Origin: an uncultured Lachnospiraceae bacterium
GTDB lineage: Bacteria > Bacillota > Clostridia > Lachnospirales > Lachnospiraceae
Reading direction: 5' to 3'
NCBI GenBank assembly: GCA_910578085.1
Contig: CAJTPM010000019.1
Coordinates: 1 to 64,000, forward strand
Length of the DNA stretch: 64,000 nt
Part shown: positions 1 through 9,492 of the stretch, piece by piece
How the letters are laid out: each line of letters starts with the position of its first letter
Position numbering within the stretch: the stretch's first letter is position 1
The notes under the pieces: model-generated
Told to the model about the DNA's origin: nothing
Database searches by the model: none
The model's input: the letters and a program-made list of their open reading frames with translations, nothing else
Translations under genes and position numbers: made by a program

Positions 1-312
1 GAAGACCTGCGGGTAATGTCGCTGCAGTCCATCCGCAACCTGAATCTGCTCGCCACCCTTGCAACAGGATATATCGGTCTGACACCGACGGTCCACAGTG
101 AGAGCATCTTTCTAAAAGAATTAAAGGAATGTGCCAGACGTATTTATGAGATCCCCAAATTCATATTTTATGCGTTAGGCTATGCACTGGAGAGAGTCCT
201 GTCCATGAGCCGGAAAGGAATAAATAATTTCTTTCCGAAAAGAGTAAAATCACAACAGCTAAATCTATTTGAATACTTTAAAATAGGAGATTCTGGAGCA
301 ATTGTATTTTGA
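1..312 (+). CDS. Transposase C-terminal part (gene enters from the left edge)
   Basis: The reading frame is open from base 1 and ends at the TGA... stop at 310-312, so the visible 103 codons are the tail of a longer gene whose start lies outside the window. The segment beginning EDLRVMSLQSIRNLNLL resembles the final part of DDE transposases of the IS4/IS1634 type, where such a stretch follows the last catalytic Glu. The catalytic residues themselves are not in view, so the family is a judgement from memory. No terminal inverted repeat could be recognised downstream. It may belong to an intact or a broken insertion sequence. Confidence 0.5.
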   Translation, partial: EDLRVMSLQSIRNLNLLATLATGYIGLTPTVHSESIFLKELKECARRIYEIPKFIFYALGYALERVLSMSRKGINNFFPKRVKSQQLNLFEYFKIGDSGAIVF

Positions 313-389
313 AAATGGGGAAACTCAAATATGCAAGGTTTTCCGCTTGTTTTTTTGGCGTATTTTGATATACTTATGTTGCTGACATA

Positions 390-416
390 GCGAGAGTATA
401 TCGCGAAGCGTATCAT
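390..416 (+). repeat. 27-bp dispersed motif, copy 1
   Basis: This sits in the 238-base gap before the HD-domain gene. It matches 24 of 27 bases with a second copy at 31482-31508, sharing the core ATCGCGAAGCGTATCAT. Both copies lie upstream of a gene and are followed within about 25 bases by an ACATAAT/ACATRATATAAT-like stretch. The rest of the gap is AT-rich and holds no other feature that could be supported. Function unknown. Confidence 0.5.
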
Positions 417-550
417 ACTTAGAGAATATGACATAATGAATATTATTAAAAAAGGATGAGCTTACCCATTTAGCGAGTGGCGAATGCCTATCATGAATCG
501 CAGATATATGATACAATATATATCAATAAAAAGAAACGGAGACAAAACCA

Positions 551-1090
551 ATGTCCAATAAAGGAAACAGAGACAGAGAAAAATTCTGGGAGACTTTTAT
601 TCTGCTTCGTGAGAATCCCATTATCCAGGAATTAAAGAAATATCCGAACCATAATATTTCTAATCTGTATGACCACAGTTCCAGGGTGGCTCTGTGTGCG
701 TATGACATGTCCCGCAGGCTGCATATTAAGGTGGACGGAACGAGCCTGGCAAAGGGCGCCATGCTGCATGACTTTTATCTGTATCAGGCGCGGGGCAATA
801 AGAAGATCGGGACAAAAGAGCACTGGTTCGGCCATCCGGTTACGGCGCTTAAGAATGCGGAAAAGGAGTTTTCGCTGACAGAGCTGGAAAAAAACATTAT
901 TACAAGCCATATGTGGCCGTTAACATTTCTGCATGTACCGAGATCCAGAGAAGCTGTTTTAGTCAGTCTGGCGGACAAAGCCTGCGCTTTCGGAGAGATG
1001 ATCCTTAAGAGAAACTATATGAGAAATGCAGAACGGTACGAAAGAGAAAAAAGAAAATATACAAAAAGAAAATACACTCAGATAAATTAA
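551..1090 (+). CDS. HD-domain phosphohydrolase-like protein
   Basis: A 179-residue soluble protein with the metal-binding pattern of the HD superfamily: His42 (YDHSSR), the doublet His73-Asp74 (MLHDFY), further His at 95 and 120, and Asp142 (LADKA). Such proteins usually hydrolyse phosphate esters of nucleotides or second messengers, but the substrate cannot be read from this sequence. The C-terminus is strongly basic (repeated KRKYT). It stands alone, with the transposase tail behind it and its own gap in front, and is followed by the promoter of the alpha-galactosidase gene. The start has a weak GGAGAC ribosome binding site ten bases upstream. Confidence 0.75.
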   Translation: MSNKGNRDREKFWETFILLRENPIIQELKKYPNHNISNLYDHSSRVALCAYDMSRRLHIKVDGTSLAKGAMLHDFYLYQARGNKKIGTKEHWFGHPVTALKNAEKEFSLTELEKNIITSHMWPLTFLHVPRSREAVLVSLADKACAFGEMILKRNYMRNAERYEREKRKYTKRKYTQIN

Positions 1091-1098
1091 AAATTAAG

Positions 1099-1126
1099 TT
1101 GACTAAGCAAAAAAATTAAGTATAAT
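1099..1126 (+). promoter_or_regulatory. SigA-type promoter for the GH36 gene
   Basis: TTGACT at 1099-1104 and a perfect TATAAT at 1121-1126, separated by 16 bases. It lies right after the HD gene and about 145 bases before the alpha-galactosidase start, so the transcript would have a leader of roughly 135 bases. Confidence 0.65.
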
Positions 1127-1223
1127 GCAACCAGATGTTGAGCAGAGATGGATTTGAGGCGTTTTCCAGGGGAGCTGTCTGTTGCGCATGGGCAGTTAAC
1201 ATAATAGGAAGAGAGAGCGATTT

Positions 1224-1271
1224 AAAGGAAAAACAGTATAAAGGAAGAACAGTATAAAAGGAGAACAGGAT
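1224..1271 (+). repeat. Three tandem 16-bp repeats containing the ribosome binding site
   Basis: Three adjacent 16-base units, 1224-1239, 1240-1255 and 1256-1271, read AAAGGAAAAACAGTAT, AAAGGAAGAACAGTAT and AAAAGGAGAACAGGAT. The last unit ends directly at the ATG of the GH36 gene and holds its AAGGAG Shine-Dalgarno site. The two upstream units carry weaker GGAA versions of it. The period is exact, with no indel. Confidence 0.85.
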
Positions 1272-3458
1272 ATGGCAATTTGCTTTCATGAGGAAAAAAG
1301 GATATTTCAGCTGGATACGAAAAACAGTACTTATTTGATCGGCCTGACGCCGGAGGGATACCTGGGACATATTTATTACGGCAGAAAATTACATAAAGAA
1401 GTAAATGCCTGTCTGCTGCGGACGGCGGAAGCGCCTTTTACTCCTTCCGTGAATAAAAGAGAAAAGGTTTCCTTTATGGACAGTTTTCCGATGGAGTACC
1501 CTGTGGGGGGCATTGGAGATTACAGAGAGAGCTGTCTGAATGTCAGGAATGAATTAGGGCAGATGGGATGTGAGCTTCTCTATCAGTCCTTTGAAGTATA
1601 TCAGGGGAAAAAGAGACTTGAGGGACTTCCGGCTTCTTTTGGCAGTGAAGGGGAAGTAGAAACGCTGGAGATTACGCTGGCGGATGGGATTCTGGGATTG
1701 GAGGCGGTACTTTCTTACTCTGTTTTCGAGAAAGAAGATATCATAGCGCGAAGCGTTCGAGTGAGCAATAAAGGCAGCGAATCGCTGCAGTTAGAAAAAG
1801 TATACAGCGCCTGTCTGGATATGGACAATGAAGACTTTGAGATGATCAGTCTGTGCGGTTCCTGGGCCAGAGAACGGCATATTCAGAGAGAGCCTCTCCA
1901 CTATGGGAAACAGTCCGTCGGTTCTGTGCGGGGGGAGTCGAGCCATCAGGAGCACCCCTTTATAGCGCTTGTCACGCCGGGTACTACCGGACAGCAGGGA
2001 GAGGTTTATGCGATGCATTTTGTTTATTCCGGTAATTTTCTGGCTCAGGCGGAGATAAACCAGTTCGACAGTGTGAGAATGGTGATGGGTATCCACGGAG
2101 AGCAGTTTACCTGGAATCTTTCTTCCGGGGAAAGCTTTCAGGCGCCGGAAGTGATCTGCACATATTCGGGAGAGGGGCTTTCGAAGATGAGCCGCTGTTT
2201 CCATGATTTTTACCGAAATCACATGATCCGCAGCGTCTACAATCATAAAAAACGTCCTGTTCTGATCAACAACTGGGAGGCGACCTATTTCGCCTTTGAT
2301 GATGAAAAGCTGTTGGAAATTGCCAGAGAAGCAAAAAACTGCGGCATTGAGATGCTGGTTATGGACGACGGGTGGTTTGGAAAGCGCAATTTCGACGATA
2401 ATTCTCTGGGGGACTGGATCGTCAATGAAGAGAAGATAAAAGGCGGCCTGAAAAAGCTGGTGGATCAGGTGAATGAAATCGGTCTGGAATTCGGTATCTG
2501 GTTTGAACCGGAGATGATCTCACCGGATTCCGAGCTTTACAGAGCCCATCCGGACTGGGCGCTTCAGATCGACAGGCGAGAAGTCTCCATGTGCAGAAAT
2601 CAGTATGTGTTGGATCTGTCCAGACCGGAGGTGGTGGATTATGTATCTGAGGCGGTGGCGGAGATTCTCCGCAGTGCCAATATCCGTTATGTGAAATGGG
2701 ATATGAACAGACAGCTCACGGACCTGGGCAGTGTCTGGCTGGACAGGGAGCACCACAAAGAACTGTTTCACCGGTATGTGCTGGGCGTTTATGAGCTGCA
2801 GGAGCGTCTTGTGACGGAATTCCCGGAGCTGCTTTTGGAGAACTGTTCCGGCGGCGGCGCCAGATTCGATCCGGGCATGTTGTATTACAGTCCGCAGATC
2901 TGGTGTTCCGATGATACGGACGCTGTTGAACGGCTTTCCATTCAGGAGGGTACGGCGCTTGTCTATCCGCTTTCATCCATGGGCGCTCATATCAGTGACT
3001 GCCCGAATCATATCACAGGGCGTATCACACCCTTTGAGACAAGAAGTCATGTGGCGTTAGCGGGAAGTTTTGGCTATGAGCTGGATATTACAAAGATACC
3101 GGAAGCCGAAAGACAGATGATAAGCGGGCAGGTGGCCATGTACCACGCTTACAACGATCTTGTGCGGGAGGGGGACTATTACCGCATCGCTTCTTACCAG
3201 GAGAATCACAGGTTTGACGCCTGGGCAGTGGCTTCCAAAGATAAAGGGGAAGTGTTGGTGACCTATGTGCAGGTACTGGCTGAGCCGAATAAGCGCAGCA
3301 GAAAGATCCGTCTGCAGGGCTTTGATGAAGATGCCCTGTACCGCCTGGAAGGAACGGAGCAGGTATACTCCGGCGAGATGTTACTGTACGGCGGTTTCCT
3401 GGTGGAGCCCATGAAAGGGGATTTTGTAAGCAGGCTGTATCACTTTGTGAGAATGTAA
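1272..3458 (+). CDS. Alpha-galactosidase, glycoside hydrolase family 36
   Basis: A 728-residue cytoplasmic enzyme (no signal peptide) that should cleave terminal alpha-1,6-galactose from melibiose, raffinose or stachyose. The length is typical of bacterial GH36 enzymes. The N-terminal beta-sandwich (about 1-330) precedes the barrel. The barrel shows MDDGWFG, the nucleophile motif YVKWDMNR with Asp477, and the acid/base motif WCSDDTDA with Asp547/548. These positions nearly coincide with those known in Geobacillus AgaA (478 and 548). The start at 1272 has AAGGAG seven bases upstream inside a 16-bp tandem repeat. A LacI regulator follows 156 bases later, which suggests local sugar control. Confidence 0.92.
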   Translation: MAICFHEEKRIFQLDTKNSTYLIGLTPEGYLGHIYYGRKLHKEVNACLLRTAEAPFTPSVNKREKVSFMDSFPMEYPVGGIGDYRESCLNVRNELGQMGCELLYQSFEVYQGKKRLEGLPASFGSEGEVETLEITLADGILGLEAVLSYSVFEKEDIIARSVRVSNKGSESLQLEKVYSACLDMDNEDFEMISLCGSWARERHIQREPLHYGKQSVGSVRGESSHQEHPFIALVTPGTTGQQGEVYAMHFVYSGNFLAQAEINQFDSVRMVMGIHGEQFTWNLSSGESFQAPEVICTYSGEGLSKMSRCFHDFYRNHMIRSVYNHKKRPVLINNWEATYFAFDDEKLLEIAREAKNCGIEMLVMDDGWFGKRNFDDNSLGDWIVNEEKIKGGLKKLVDQVNEIGLEFGIWFEPEMISPDSELYRAHPDWALQIDRREVSMCRNQYVLDLSRPEVVDYVSEAVAEILRSANIRYVKWDMNRQLTDLGSVWLDREHHKELFHRYVLGVYELQERLVTEFPELLLENCSGGGARFDPGMLYYSPQIWCSDDTDAVERLSIQEGTALVYPLSSMGAHISDCPNHITGRITPFETRSHVALAGSFGYELDITKIPEAERQMISGQVAMYHAYNDLVREGDYYRIASYQENHRFDAWAVASKDKGEVLVTYVQVLAEPNKRSRKIRLQGFDEDALYRLEGTEQVYSGEMLLYGGFLVEPMKGDFVSRLYHFVRM

Positions 3459-3614
3459 TGTGTCTGTCGGACAGGGCAGGCAGGGACATATTTTGGACTT
3501 TGTCGGCGGAGAAATAGGAAGCTGTCAGAAGAATATCACAGTTCAGTCCTGACTGTACCCGTCTGCAGCAGGTTTGAGCAATTATACAGGAAACAGAACC
3601 GGAATGGAGAAATT

Positions 3615-4628
3615 ATGGCAAAAGTAAGGTTGGCGGATATTGCGGAGCGTGTCGGTGTCAGTACGGTGACGGTGCATAATGCTCTGTCGGGACAAAAGGG
3701 TGTCAGTGATGAACTCAGGCAGCAGATCGTCAGGCTGGCGGATGAGATGGGATATCGGCAGAACACAGCGGCGGCAAAGAGAGAAAAAGGACGTGGTCTG
3801 AGAAATATAGGTATTATTATTTCGGAAAAATATCTGGCGGAATATACGACATTTTACTGGAAGATGTATCAGGAGATGGCACTGATTGCGGCGGATAAAA
3901 ACTGTATGACTTCTGTGGAGATTTTGAAACACGAGACGGAGACGGATCGCATTCTGCCTAGAATTGTGGCAGAAGATTCTGTGGAAGGGCTGATTATCAT
4001 GGGAAAGATCAGTAAAGGGTATATTCGTTTTCTGCGAAAAGAAACGAATATGCCGGTGATTTTTCTGGATTTTTATGACAAGGAACTGTTGGCGGATTCT
4101 GTGATAGGCGACAATTTTTATGGCATGTATCTGATGACGGAGTATTTGTTTGAGCACGGATTTCACAGAATGGCATATGTGGGTTCGATCCAGGCTACCA
4201 GCAGTATTATGGGCCGATACTGCGGTTTTCAGAAAGCCCTCTGGGAACATGGCGAAGAACTGCTGGAAGAATGGCTGATCGAGGATAGAAATGAAGTAGG
4301 CGATATCCGGTTTGAACTGCCAGAGAAGCTGCCGGAAGCTTTTGTGTGCAACTGTGATCTGGTGGCTGGGAAGCTGATTCTTATGTTGGAGGAGCGGGGA
4401 TTGCGGGTGCCGGAAGATATCTCTGTGGTGGGATTTGATAATTATCTGTATCCCGGATTTCCTGACAAACATATTACTTCCTATGAGGTAAATACAAAAG
4501 TGATGGTCCGGGTTGCGCTGGAAAAGGTTTTGAAGAGACTGCGAAACCCGGAATCGGGAAGAGGACTTGATATTATTTCCGGGCATATTGTGGAGAAGGA
4601 AAGTGTGAGAAAGGCGATAAATGCCTGA
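3615..4628 (+). CDS. LacI-family transcriptional regulator
   Basis: A 337-residue regulator. Residues 1-50 form the LacI helix-turn-helix (VRLADIAERVGVSTVTVHNAL) followed by the hinge. Residues about 60-335 form a periplasmic-binding-protein-like sugar sensor with the family ending CDLVAGKLI...GFDNY. It lies between the GH36 gene and a damaged sugar-binding-protein gene and most likely controls one or both in response to an alpha-galactoside or related sugar. That role is inferred from position only. A terminator follows the gene. Confidence 0.88.
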   Translation: MAKVRLADIAERVGVSTVTVHNALSGQKGVSDELRQQIVRLADEMGYRQNTAAAKREKGRGLRNIGIIISEKYLAEYTTFYWKMYQEMALIAADKNCMTSVEILKHETETDRILPRIVAEDSVEGLIIMGKISKGYIRFLRKETNMPVIFLDFYDKELLADSVIGDNFYGMYLMTEYLFEHGFHRMAYVGSIQATSSIMGRYCGFQKALWEHGEELLEEWLIEDRNEVGDIRFELPEKLPEAFVCNCDLVAGKLILMLEERGLRVPEDISVVGFDNYLYPGFPDKHITSYEVNTKVMVRVALEKVLKRLRNPESGRGLDIISGHIVEKESVRKAINA

Positions 4629-4690
4629 ACATGCCGAAAATACATGGAGTAAAAAGAGAAGACCATAAATAAATATTGAGTGAATAAAGC

Positions 4691-4725
4691 AGAGCAGGTG
4701 CGGCACCTGGGCTCTGTTTTTTTTT
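4691..4725 (+). terminator. Rho-independent terminator after the LacI gene
   Basis: Stem AGAGCAGGTG / CACCTGGGCTCT with a CGG loop, followed by a long T run (4716-4725). It sits 60 bases after the regulator's stop codon. Confidence 0.85.
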
Positions 4726-4787
4726 ACGCACAGAGACGCATAATGCGTTCGGAGTACGTATGGAAATTAGCAGCTTTGATGCACGCA

Positions 4788-4834
4788 CCCCGCGCGGCGC
4801 GCAGGGGAGGATGGTTCTTCCCTGCTCAATTGCG
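4788..4834 (+). repeat. Post-terminator hairpin repeat, copy A
   Basis: A GC-rich core reading CCCCGCGCGGCGCGCAGG and then CTTCCCTGCTCAATT, able to fold through GCAGGG/CCCTGC. It is clearly related to copies at 30038-30085 and 45176-45222. All three are on the same strand and lie about 50-65 bases beyond the T run of a terminator. The gap 4629-5118 also holds the terminator and an AT-rich promoter region. Confidence 0.6.
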
Positions 4835-5043
4835 CAGGCACGCACAAGGAAATTTGCTGCCGGGGCAGTACGTGGGCCGCGAGAAACATCCAACCAATTG
4901 ATTTAACTTAAAATTTAATCCACTAAAATCCCTGTATTTATATGTAGAAAGAAATGCTGGAATAACTATTTGTGAAAATTGCATAAAACTGAAGATTAAA
5001 TATTTTACAAAAGTAACATAAATCATTTTTAAGTAAAAAGTAC

Positions 5044-5071
5044 TTGAAAATTGATTAAATAGTTCTAGAAT
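5044..5071 (+). promoter_or_regulatory. Possible promoter of the sugar-binding-protein gene
   Basis: TTGAAA at 5044-5049 and TAGAAT at 5066-5071 with 16 bases between, in a very AT-rich stretch about 50 bases before the start codon. The region also repeats ATTTAACTTAA-like words, but no clear operator palindrome was found. Confidence 0.4.
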
Positions 5072-5118
5072 TAAATTAACTTAATATTAAAAATAAAATT
5101 AAGAAGAAGGAAATCACT

Positions 5119-6497
5119 ATGAAAGTGAAAAAAGTTTTAAGTCTCGGACTTGCAGCAGTGATGACGGTATCTATGCTTGTTGCCTGCGGGAAGGCGGAGG
5201 AGACAGACGGGGGTAGCCGGCTCTGTGGATATTCCGACCATTGATCAGATCAAGGTAGGAGAGGATTATCAGGATCTCACTGCATCCATCAAAGTACTGA
5301 CAAACAGGACAGACATTGTGGATACCGTATATAAAGGCTATGCGGAAGATTTTATGAAAGTATATCCAAACATCACAGTAACTTACGAGGGTATTACAGA
5401 TTATGAAGAATCCCTGAACCTTCGTCTGACAAACGGTGACTGGGGTGATCTTTGCTTTATTCCTACAAGTGTGAATAAAAATGAGCTTTCTTCTTATTTT
5501 ACAGCGCTTGGTGCTTATGACACCCTGGCATCCCATCTACAATTTCTGTACGGAGAAAACCTATGATGGTACGGTATACGGAATTGCCAACGGCGGTACG
5601 ACAGGCGGCATTCTTTACAACAAAAAAGTCTTGGCAGATGCCGGGATCACGGAACTTCCCGCCACACCGGATGAGTTCCTCGACTGTCTGCAGCAGATCA
5701 AGGACAATACGGATGTGGAAGCGCCGCTGTACACAAACTTTTCCGCAGGATGGCCCATGGGCGCCTGGGATGCTTACATCGGCATTGCGGCTACTGGCAA
5801 TCCGGATTTCATGAACAACGACATTATTCATACGAAAGATCCCTTTGCAAAGCAGGATAATATGACAGGCCCTTATGCCGTTTACTATACGATGTATGAG
5901 GCGGTTGCGAGAAAACTGGTGGAGGAATCCCCTGCCAGCAGTGACTGGGAATCTTCCAAAGGTAAAATGAACAAGGGCGAGATCGGTGCGATGGTGTTAG
6001 GCTCCTGGGCGGTACAGTAGTGTAAAGATGCAGGCGATACACCCGAAAATGTGGGCTACATGCCGTTCCCGATCACTGTGGACGGAAAGTGTTATGCCGG
6101 CGCAGGCGGAAACTATGCTTTCGGTATCAACAATCAGGCCACAGAAGACAATCAGATCGCGGCGATGGTATATCTGAAATGGCTTATCGAGGAATCCAGT
6201 ATTTACGAGGATGAGAGAAGTATCCCAGCGCTCAAGAGCGGCGATCTGCCGGATGCGTTAGTTTATTTTGAGGGCGTGGAACTGCTGTCCGACAATCCGC
6301 CTCTGGAGGGAGAGGAAAGTCTGTTCAACGATGTGAATAACGAGAGCGAAGTCGGTATTAACAACAACGACTATCCTGACTGTGAAATTCTGGAAGCGGC
6401 TCTCTACGGCACAAGGACACTGGACGAAGTGATGGCGGAGTGGAACGAAAAGTGGTCTGCGGCACAGGAAAGCCTTGGCGTTGAAGTGACAAAGTAA
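5119..6497 (+). pseudogene. ABC-transporter sugar-binding lipoprotein, broken by two frameshifts and one stop
   Basis: The start at 5119 (GAAGGA site upstream) gives a lipoprotein signal, MKVKKVLSLGLAAVMTVSML, and the lipobox VAC-G with Cys23. The frame then shifts near 5210-5222, next to a GGGGG run, so the first frame stops at 5241-5243. The protein continues in a second frame up to about 5530, shifts again, and continues in a third (YDGTVYGIANGG...). That frame meets an in-frame TAG at 6018-6020 (GSWAVQ*CKDAG) and then runs to 6497. Read through, it is a full-length family-1 sugar-binding protein of about 459 residues. No permease or ATPase genes follow. Three independent lesions suggest real decay rather than a single sequencing error. 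Confidence 0.85.
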
Positions 6498-6801
6498 AGT
6501 ACACTAAAACAGAGTGCCTGGAGCCGCTATCTATTCGTGACGAAATGAAACGCAGAATATATGACATGGCCGCCTTATATGAGGATTAGAATATTTTGTT
6601 GTTAATGAAATGCGAGATATTACGAACAGACTGCGATGTGCCAGACAGAAATAGAACGTTTGAATTATGTAAAACAAAAGATCTACTGAAAGAGAAGCAG
6701 CAAAAGGCAGGAGAGAGCGCGCTGGCAGGTTGGAATTGCAAACTTCTCTCTTCTGTTGTATGCTGTAATAAAGAAGCGGCAGGCAGGAGAGAGGTGGGCC
6801 T
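6498..6801. other. Intergenic stretch, nothing recognised
   Basis: A 304-base gap between the broken binding-protein gene and the AAA-ATPase-like gene. No convincing promoter, hairpin or coding frame was found. The only open frame in it overlaps the start of the next gene in another phase and has no recognisable protein. Confidence 0.5.
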
Positions 6802-8403
6802 ATGGAAAATACGATGTGTGCAAAGGGAAAATATATCAATATCGGAGACGAGGGTTTCCGGTCGATCAGAAACAGTGAATATGTGGACAAATCGGAGCTG
6901 ATCGGCTTTATAAATTCCTGTCTGGATACAACTCAAAAGCTGATCTGCGTGAGCAGGCCGAGAAGATTCGGCAAGTCTTTTGCGACGAAAATGCTGTGCG
7001 CTTATTACAGCAGGGGGTGCGATTCTCTGGAATTATTTCAGGATCTGCGCATTGCGGAGAATGCCTCTTTTTGGGAGCATTTAAATAAATACGATGTTCT
7101 GTATCTGGATATCACGCTGTTTTTATCCACGATGAAGCAGAATGCGCAGTTAGTGCAGGCCATGGAGGCGGCAATCATCGAGGATCTCGGCGAGGCTTAT
7201 CCGGAGGCGGCGGGGGAACATACGCTGGTTGACGCTCTGCGAAAAATAAATGACAGCACCGGAAGGAAGATGATACTGATCATAGATGAATGGGATGCCA
7301 TGTTTCGGGAGTGCAAAGGCCGGGATGAAATTCTGGACCGGTATATTCTATTGCTGCGTTCTCTTTTTAAGAGCAGCCTGACGGACCGCCTGTTTGCGGC
7401 GGTGTATATGACGGGTATTCTTCCGATAAAAAAGTACGGGCATGAATCGGCGGTCAGTGATTTTTATGAGTACAGTATGGTGGAACCCAGGCCGCTGCAG
7501 AATTATATCGGCTTTACACAGGATGAGGTAAAATCTCTCTGCGAGAGATTCCATATGGATTTTCGGATGATGAAAACGTGGTATGACGGCTATCAGGTCG
7601 GAGATATCTGTATCTATAACCCGAAGTCTGTCATGGAGTCTATTCTGAGGAGAAAATACAGTAATTACTGGACGAAGACGGAAACCTATGAGGCGCTGAG
7701 GAATTATATTGACATGAATTTTGACGGACTGAAAGATGCGGTGATCGATATGCTGGGGGGAGTTGCCTGTGAAGTGGATACCGGTTCTTTTCAGAATGAT
7801 ATGACGTCTATGAGAAGCAGGGATGATGTGCTCACACTGCTGATCCATCTAGGTTATCTTGCATATGATGAGGAAAACAGAACGGTTTCCATTCCAAACC
7901 GGGAAATAAAAGAGGAGTTTATACGGGCGGTGAAGAATGGCGGCAGAAAGGAACTGATGGAAGCGGTATTGCGGTCGGATGCGCTTCTTTCGGCTACCTG
8001 GGCGATGGATGCGGAGAAGGTGGCGGAAATTATCGACGCCATTCATAATGAGGAGACAGCACCTGCGTTTTATAACAATGAACAGGCTCTCAGAAACGTG
8101 ATTAAGACAGCTTATCTGAGCAGTATCGATTATTATGCGAGAATGGAAGAACTGCCTGCGGGGAAGGGGTATGCCGATATTGTTTTCTGGCCAAAAAACG
8201 GGGGAAACTATCCGGCCATTATTGTTGAACTGAAATGGAATAAATCAGAAAATGCGGCGATAGAGCAGATAAAAGAGAGAAAGTATCAACAGGCGCTTTC
8301 CGGCTATAAAGGAGATATTTTATTGGTGGGGGTGTCCTATCATACAAAGACGAAAAAACATACCTGTGCGATCGAAAAGGCAGCGGCAGGCAAGATATCC
8401 TGA
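6802..8403 (+). CDS. AAA-ATPase-like protein with C-terminal PD-(D/E)XK nuclease domain
   Basis: A 533-residue protein of the family annotated AAA-ATPase_like plus PDDEXK_9 (formerly DUF1703), common and multiplied in gut Clostridia and Bacteroidetes. The N-terminal half has the P-loop variant RPRRFGKS (residues 52-59) and Walker B LIIDEWDAMF (Asp162-Glu163). The C-terminal domain keeps nuclease-like residues Asp459 (YADIVFW) and Glu476-x-Lys478 (VELKW). The biological role of the family is not established, and defence or mobile-element functions have been suggested. The start at 6802 has AGAGAGG 7 bases upstream. A fragment of a relative lies at 57677-57817. Confidence 0.85.
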   Translation: MENTMCAKGKYINIGDEGFRSIRNSEYVDKSELIGFINSCLDTTQKLICVSRPRRFGKSFATKMLCAYYSRGCDSLELFQDLRIAENASFWEHLNKYDVLYLDITLFLSTMKQNAQLVQAMEAAIIEDLGEAYPEAAGEHTLVDALRKINDSTGRKMILIIDEWDAMFRECKGRDEILDRYILLLRSLFKSSLTDRLFAAVYMTGILPIKKYGHESAVSDFYEYSMVEPRPLQNYIGFTQDEVKSLCERFHMDFRMMKTWYDGYQVGDICIYNPKSVMESILRRKYSNYWTKTETYEALRNYIDMNFDGLKDAVIDMLGGVACEVDTGSFQNDMTSMRSRDDVLTLLIHLGYLAYDEENRTVSIPNREIKEEFIRAVKNGGRKELMEAVLRSDALLSATWAMDAEKVAEIIDAIHNEETAPAFYNNEQALRNVIKTAYLSSIDYYARMEELPAGKGYADIVFWPKNGGNYPAIIVELKWNKSENAAIEQIKERKYQQALSGYKGDILLVGVSYHTKTKKHTCAIEKAAAGKIS

Positions 8404-8480
8404 CACCGGACAGCACAGAATATCAGGAATCCGTTTTTCGTTCCTGTTAGAATGAAACTACAGAACAGGAGGAGAAAGGC

Positions 8481-9359
8481 ATGGAATGGATAGCTGGTTT
8501 ACAGCGGGCGATCGACTATGTGGAGGCGCATCTGACAGAAGAAATTGACTATGAAGCGGTGGCGAAGGAGGCCTGTTCGTCAGTCTTTCATTTTCAGAGA
8601 GTATTCGGCGTGATATGTGGTTTTACACTGGGCGACTATATTCGTATGAGACGGCTTTCCCAGGCGGCGTCCGATCTTTCGGGTACAAAGGACAAAGTGA
8701 TCGATATCGCTTTGAAATATGGGTATGATACGCCGGAAAGCTTTGCCCGCGCCTTCACCCGATTCCATGGCGTCACGCCCACCCAGGCGAGGCGCGGCGG
8801 GAATGTGAAATCTTTTTCCAGACTGTCTGTCAAACTTATTTTAACAGGAGGCAGCACAATGGATTACAGAATTGAAAAATTGGACGCATTTCAGGTGGTA
8901 TGCAAACGAAAGACTGTGGAAAAGGCCGATGAGGACGGACCGGCGTGGGAGATCTCAGACTTTTGGGATGAGTGTACGCAGAACGGTACCATACGGAAAC
9001 TGGTGGGCTATATTCCGGAGAAGCCCGTATTGAAAGGGTTGTTAGGGATCTGTTATTCCGGGAGCACGGAAGGACTTAAATTCCCCTACGGGATCGGCGC
9101 GGAATATGACGGCAGACCTGTGGAGGAAGGGCTGGAGATTGTCGGGATTCCCGCCCATACTTACGCGGTGTTTACCTGCAGGGGAAAAATGCCGGAGGCA
9201 TTTGCAGAGACCTACAAAAAAATTGTTACGGAGTTCTTTCCGCAAAACGACAGATACGAGTATGTGTCAGAGATTGAACTGGAAGTATATCCTTCAGATC
9301 AGGTGCAGAATCCAGACTATGCCTGTGAGATATGGATTGTGGTGAAGGAAAAGCGGTGA
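8481..9359 (+). CDS. AraC-family regulator with GyrI-like effector domain
   Basis: 292 residues. Residues 1-110 are the two helix-turn-helix motifs of AraC/XylS regulators (FHFQRVFGVICGFTLGDYIR, then KYGYDTPESFARAF). Residues about 128-292 are a GyrI/BmrR-like ligand-binding domain beginning MDYRIEKLDAFQVV. This architecture is that of Rob/SoxS-like regulators sensing small hydrophobic ligands. A paralogue with the same architecture lies at 57925-58773. The start has a GGAGGAGAAAGG site. A terminator follows at 9393. Confidence 0.9.
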   Translation: MEWIAGLQRAIDYVEAHLTEEIDYEAVAKEACSSVFHFQRVFGVICGFTLGDYIRMRRLSQAASDLSGTKDKVIDIALKYGYDTPESFARAFTRFHGVTPTQARRGGNVKSFSRLSVKLILTGGSTMDYRIEKLDAFQVVCKRKTVEKADEDGPAWEISDFWDECTQNGTIRKLVGYIPEKPVLKGLLGICYSGSTEGLKFPYGIGAEYDGRPVEEGLEIVGIPAHTYAVFTCRGKMPEAFAETYKKIVTEFFPQNDRYEYVSEIELEVYPSDQVQNPDYACEIWIVVKEKR

Positions 9360-9392
9360 CAAAACTTCGGGAAATAGAAAAGTCAGAGGTGG

Positions 9393-9422
9393 GGCAGATC
9401 AGTAGAGACTGTCCTGCCTTTT
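9393..9422 (+). terminator. Probable terminator after the AraC/GyrI gene
   Basis: Imperfect stem GGCAG-at-CAGT / ACTG-tc-CTGCC with an AGAG loop, followed by TTTT. It lies 34 bases past the stop codon and separates the gene from the two-component pair. Confidence 0.55.
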
Positions 9423-9492
9423 CAGGCGGCAAAGTGTTTGCAAATCGAAAAACTGGACAGGCTGTTAATGGAGTGATAAAGGAGGACATACT

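Noticed and set aside
3582..4706. Long open frame of 374 codons on the minus strand across the LacI gene
   Set aside because: It is fully antisense to a well-recognised gene, rich in His, Ser and Phe as shadow frames are, has no ribosome binding site and resembles no family.
4680..4901. 73-codon plus-strand frame after the LacI gene
   Set aside because: It runs through the terminator stem and the hairpin repeat copy A and has no ribosome binding site.
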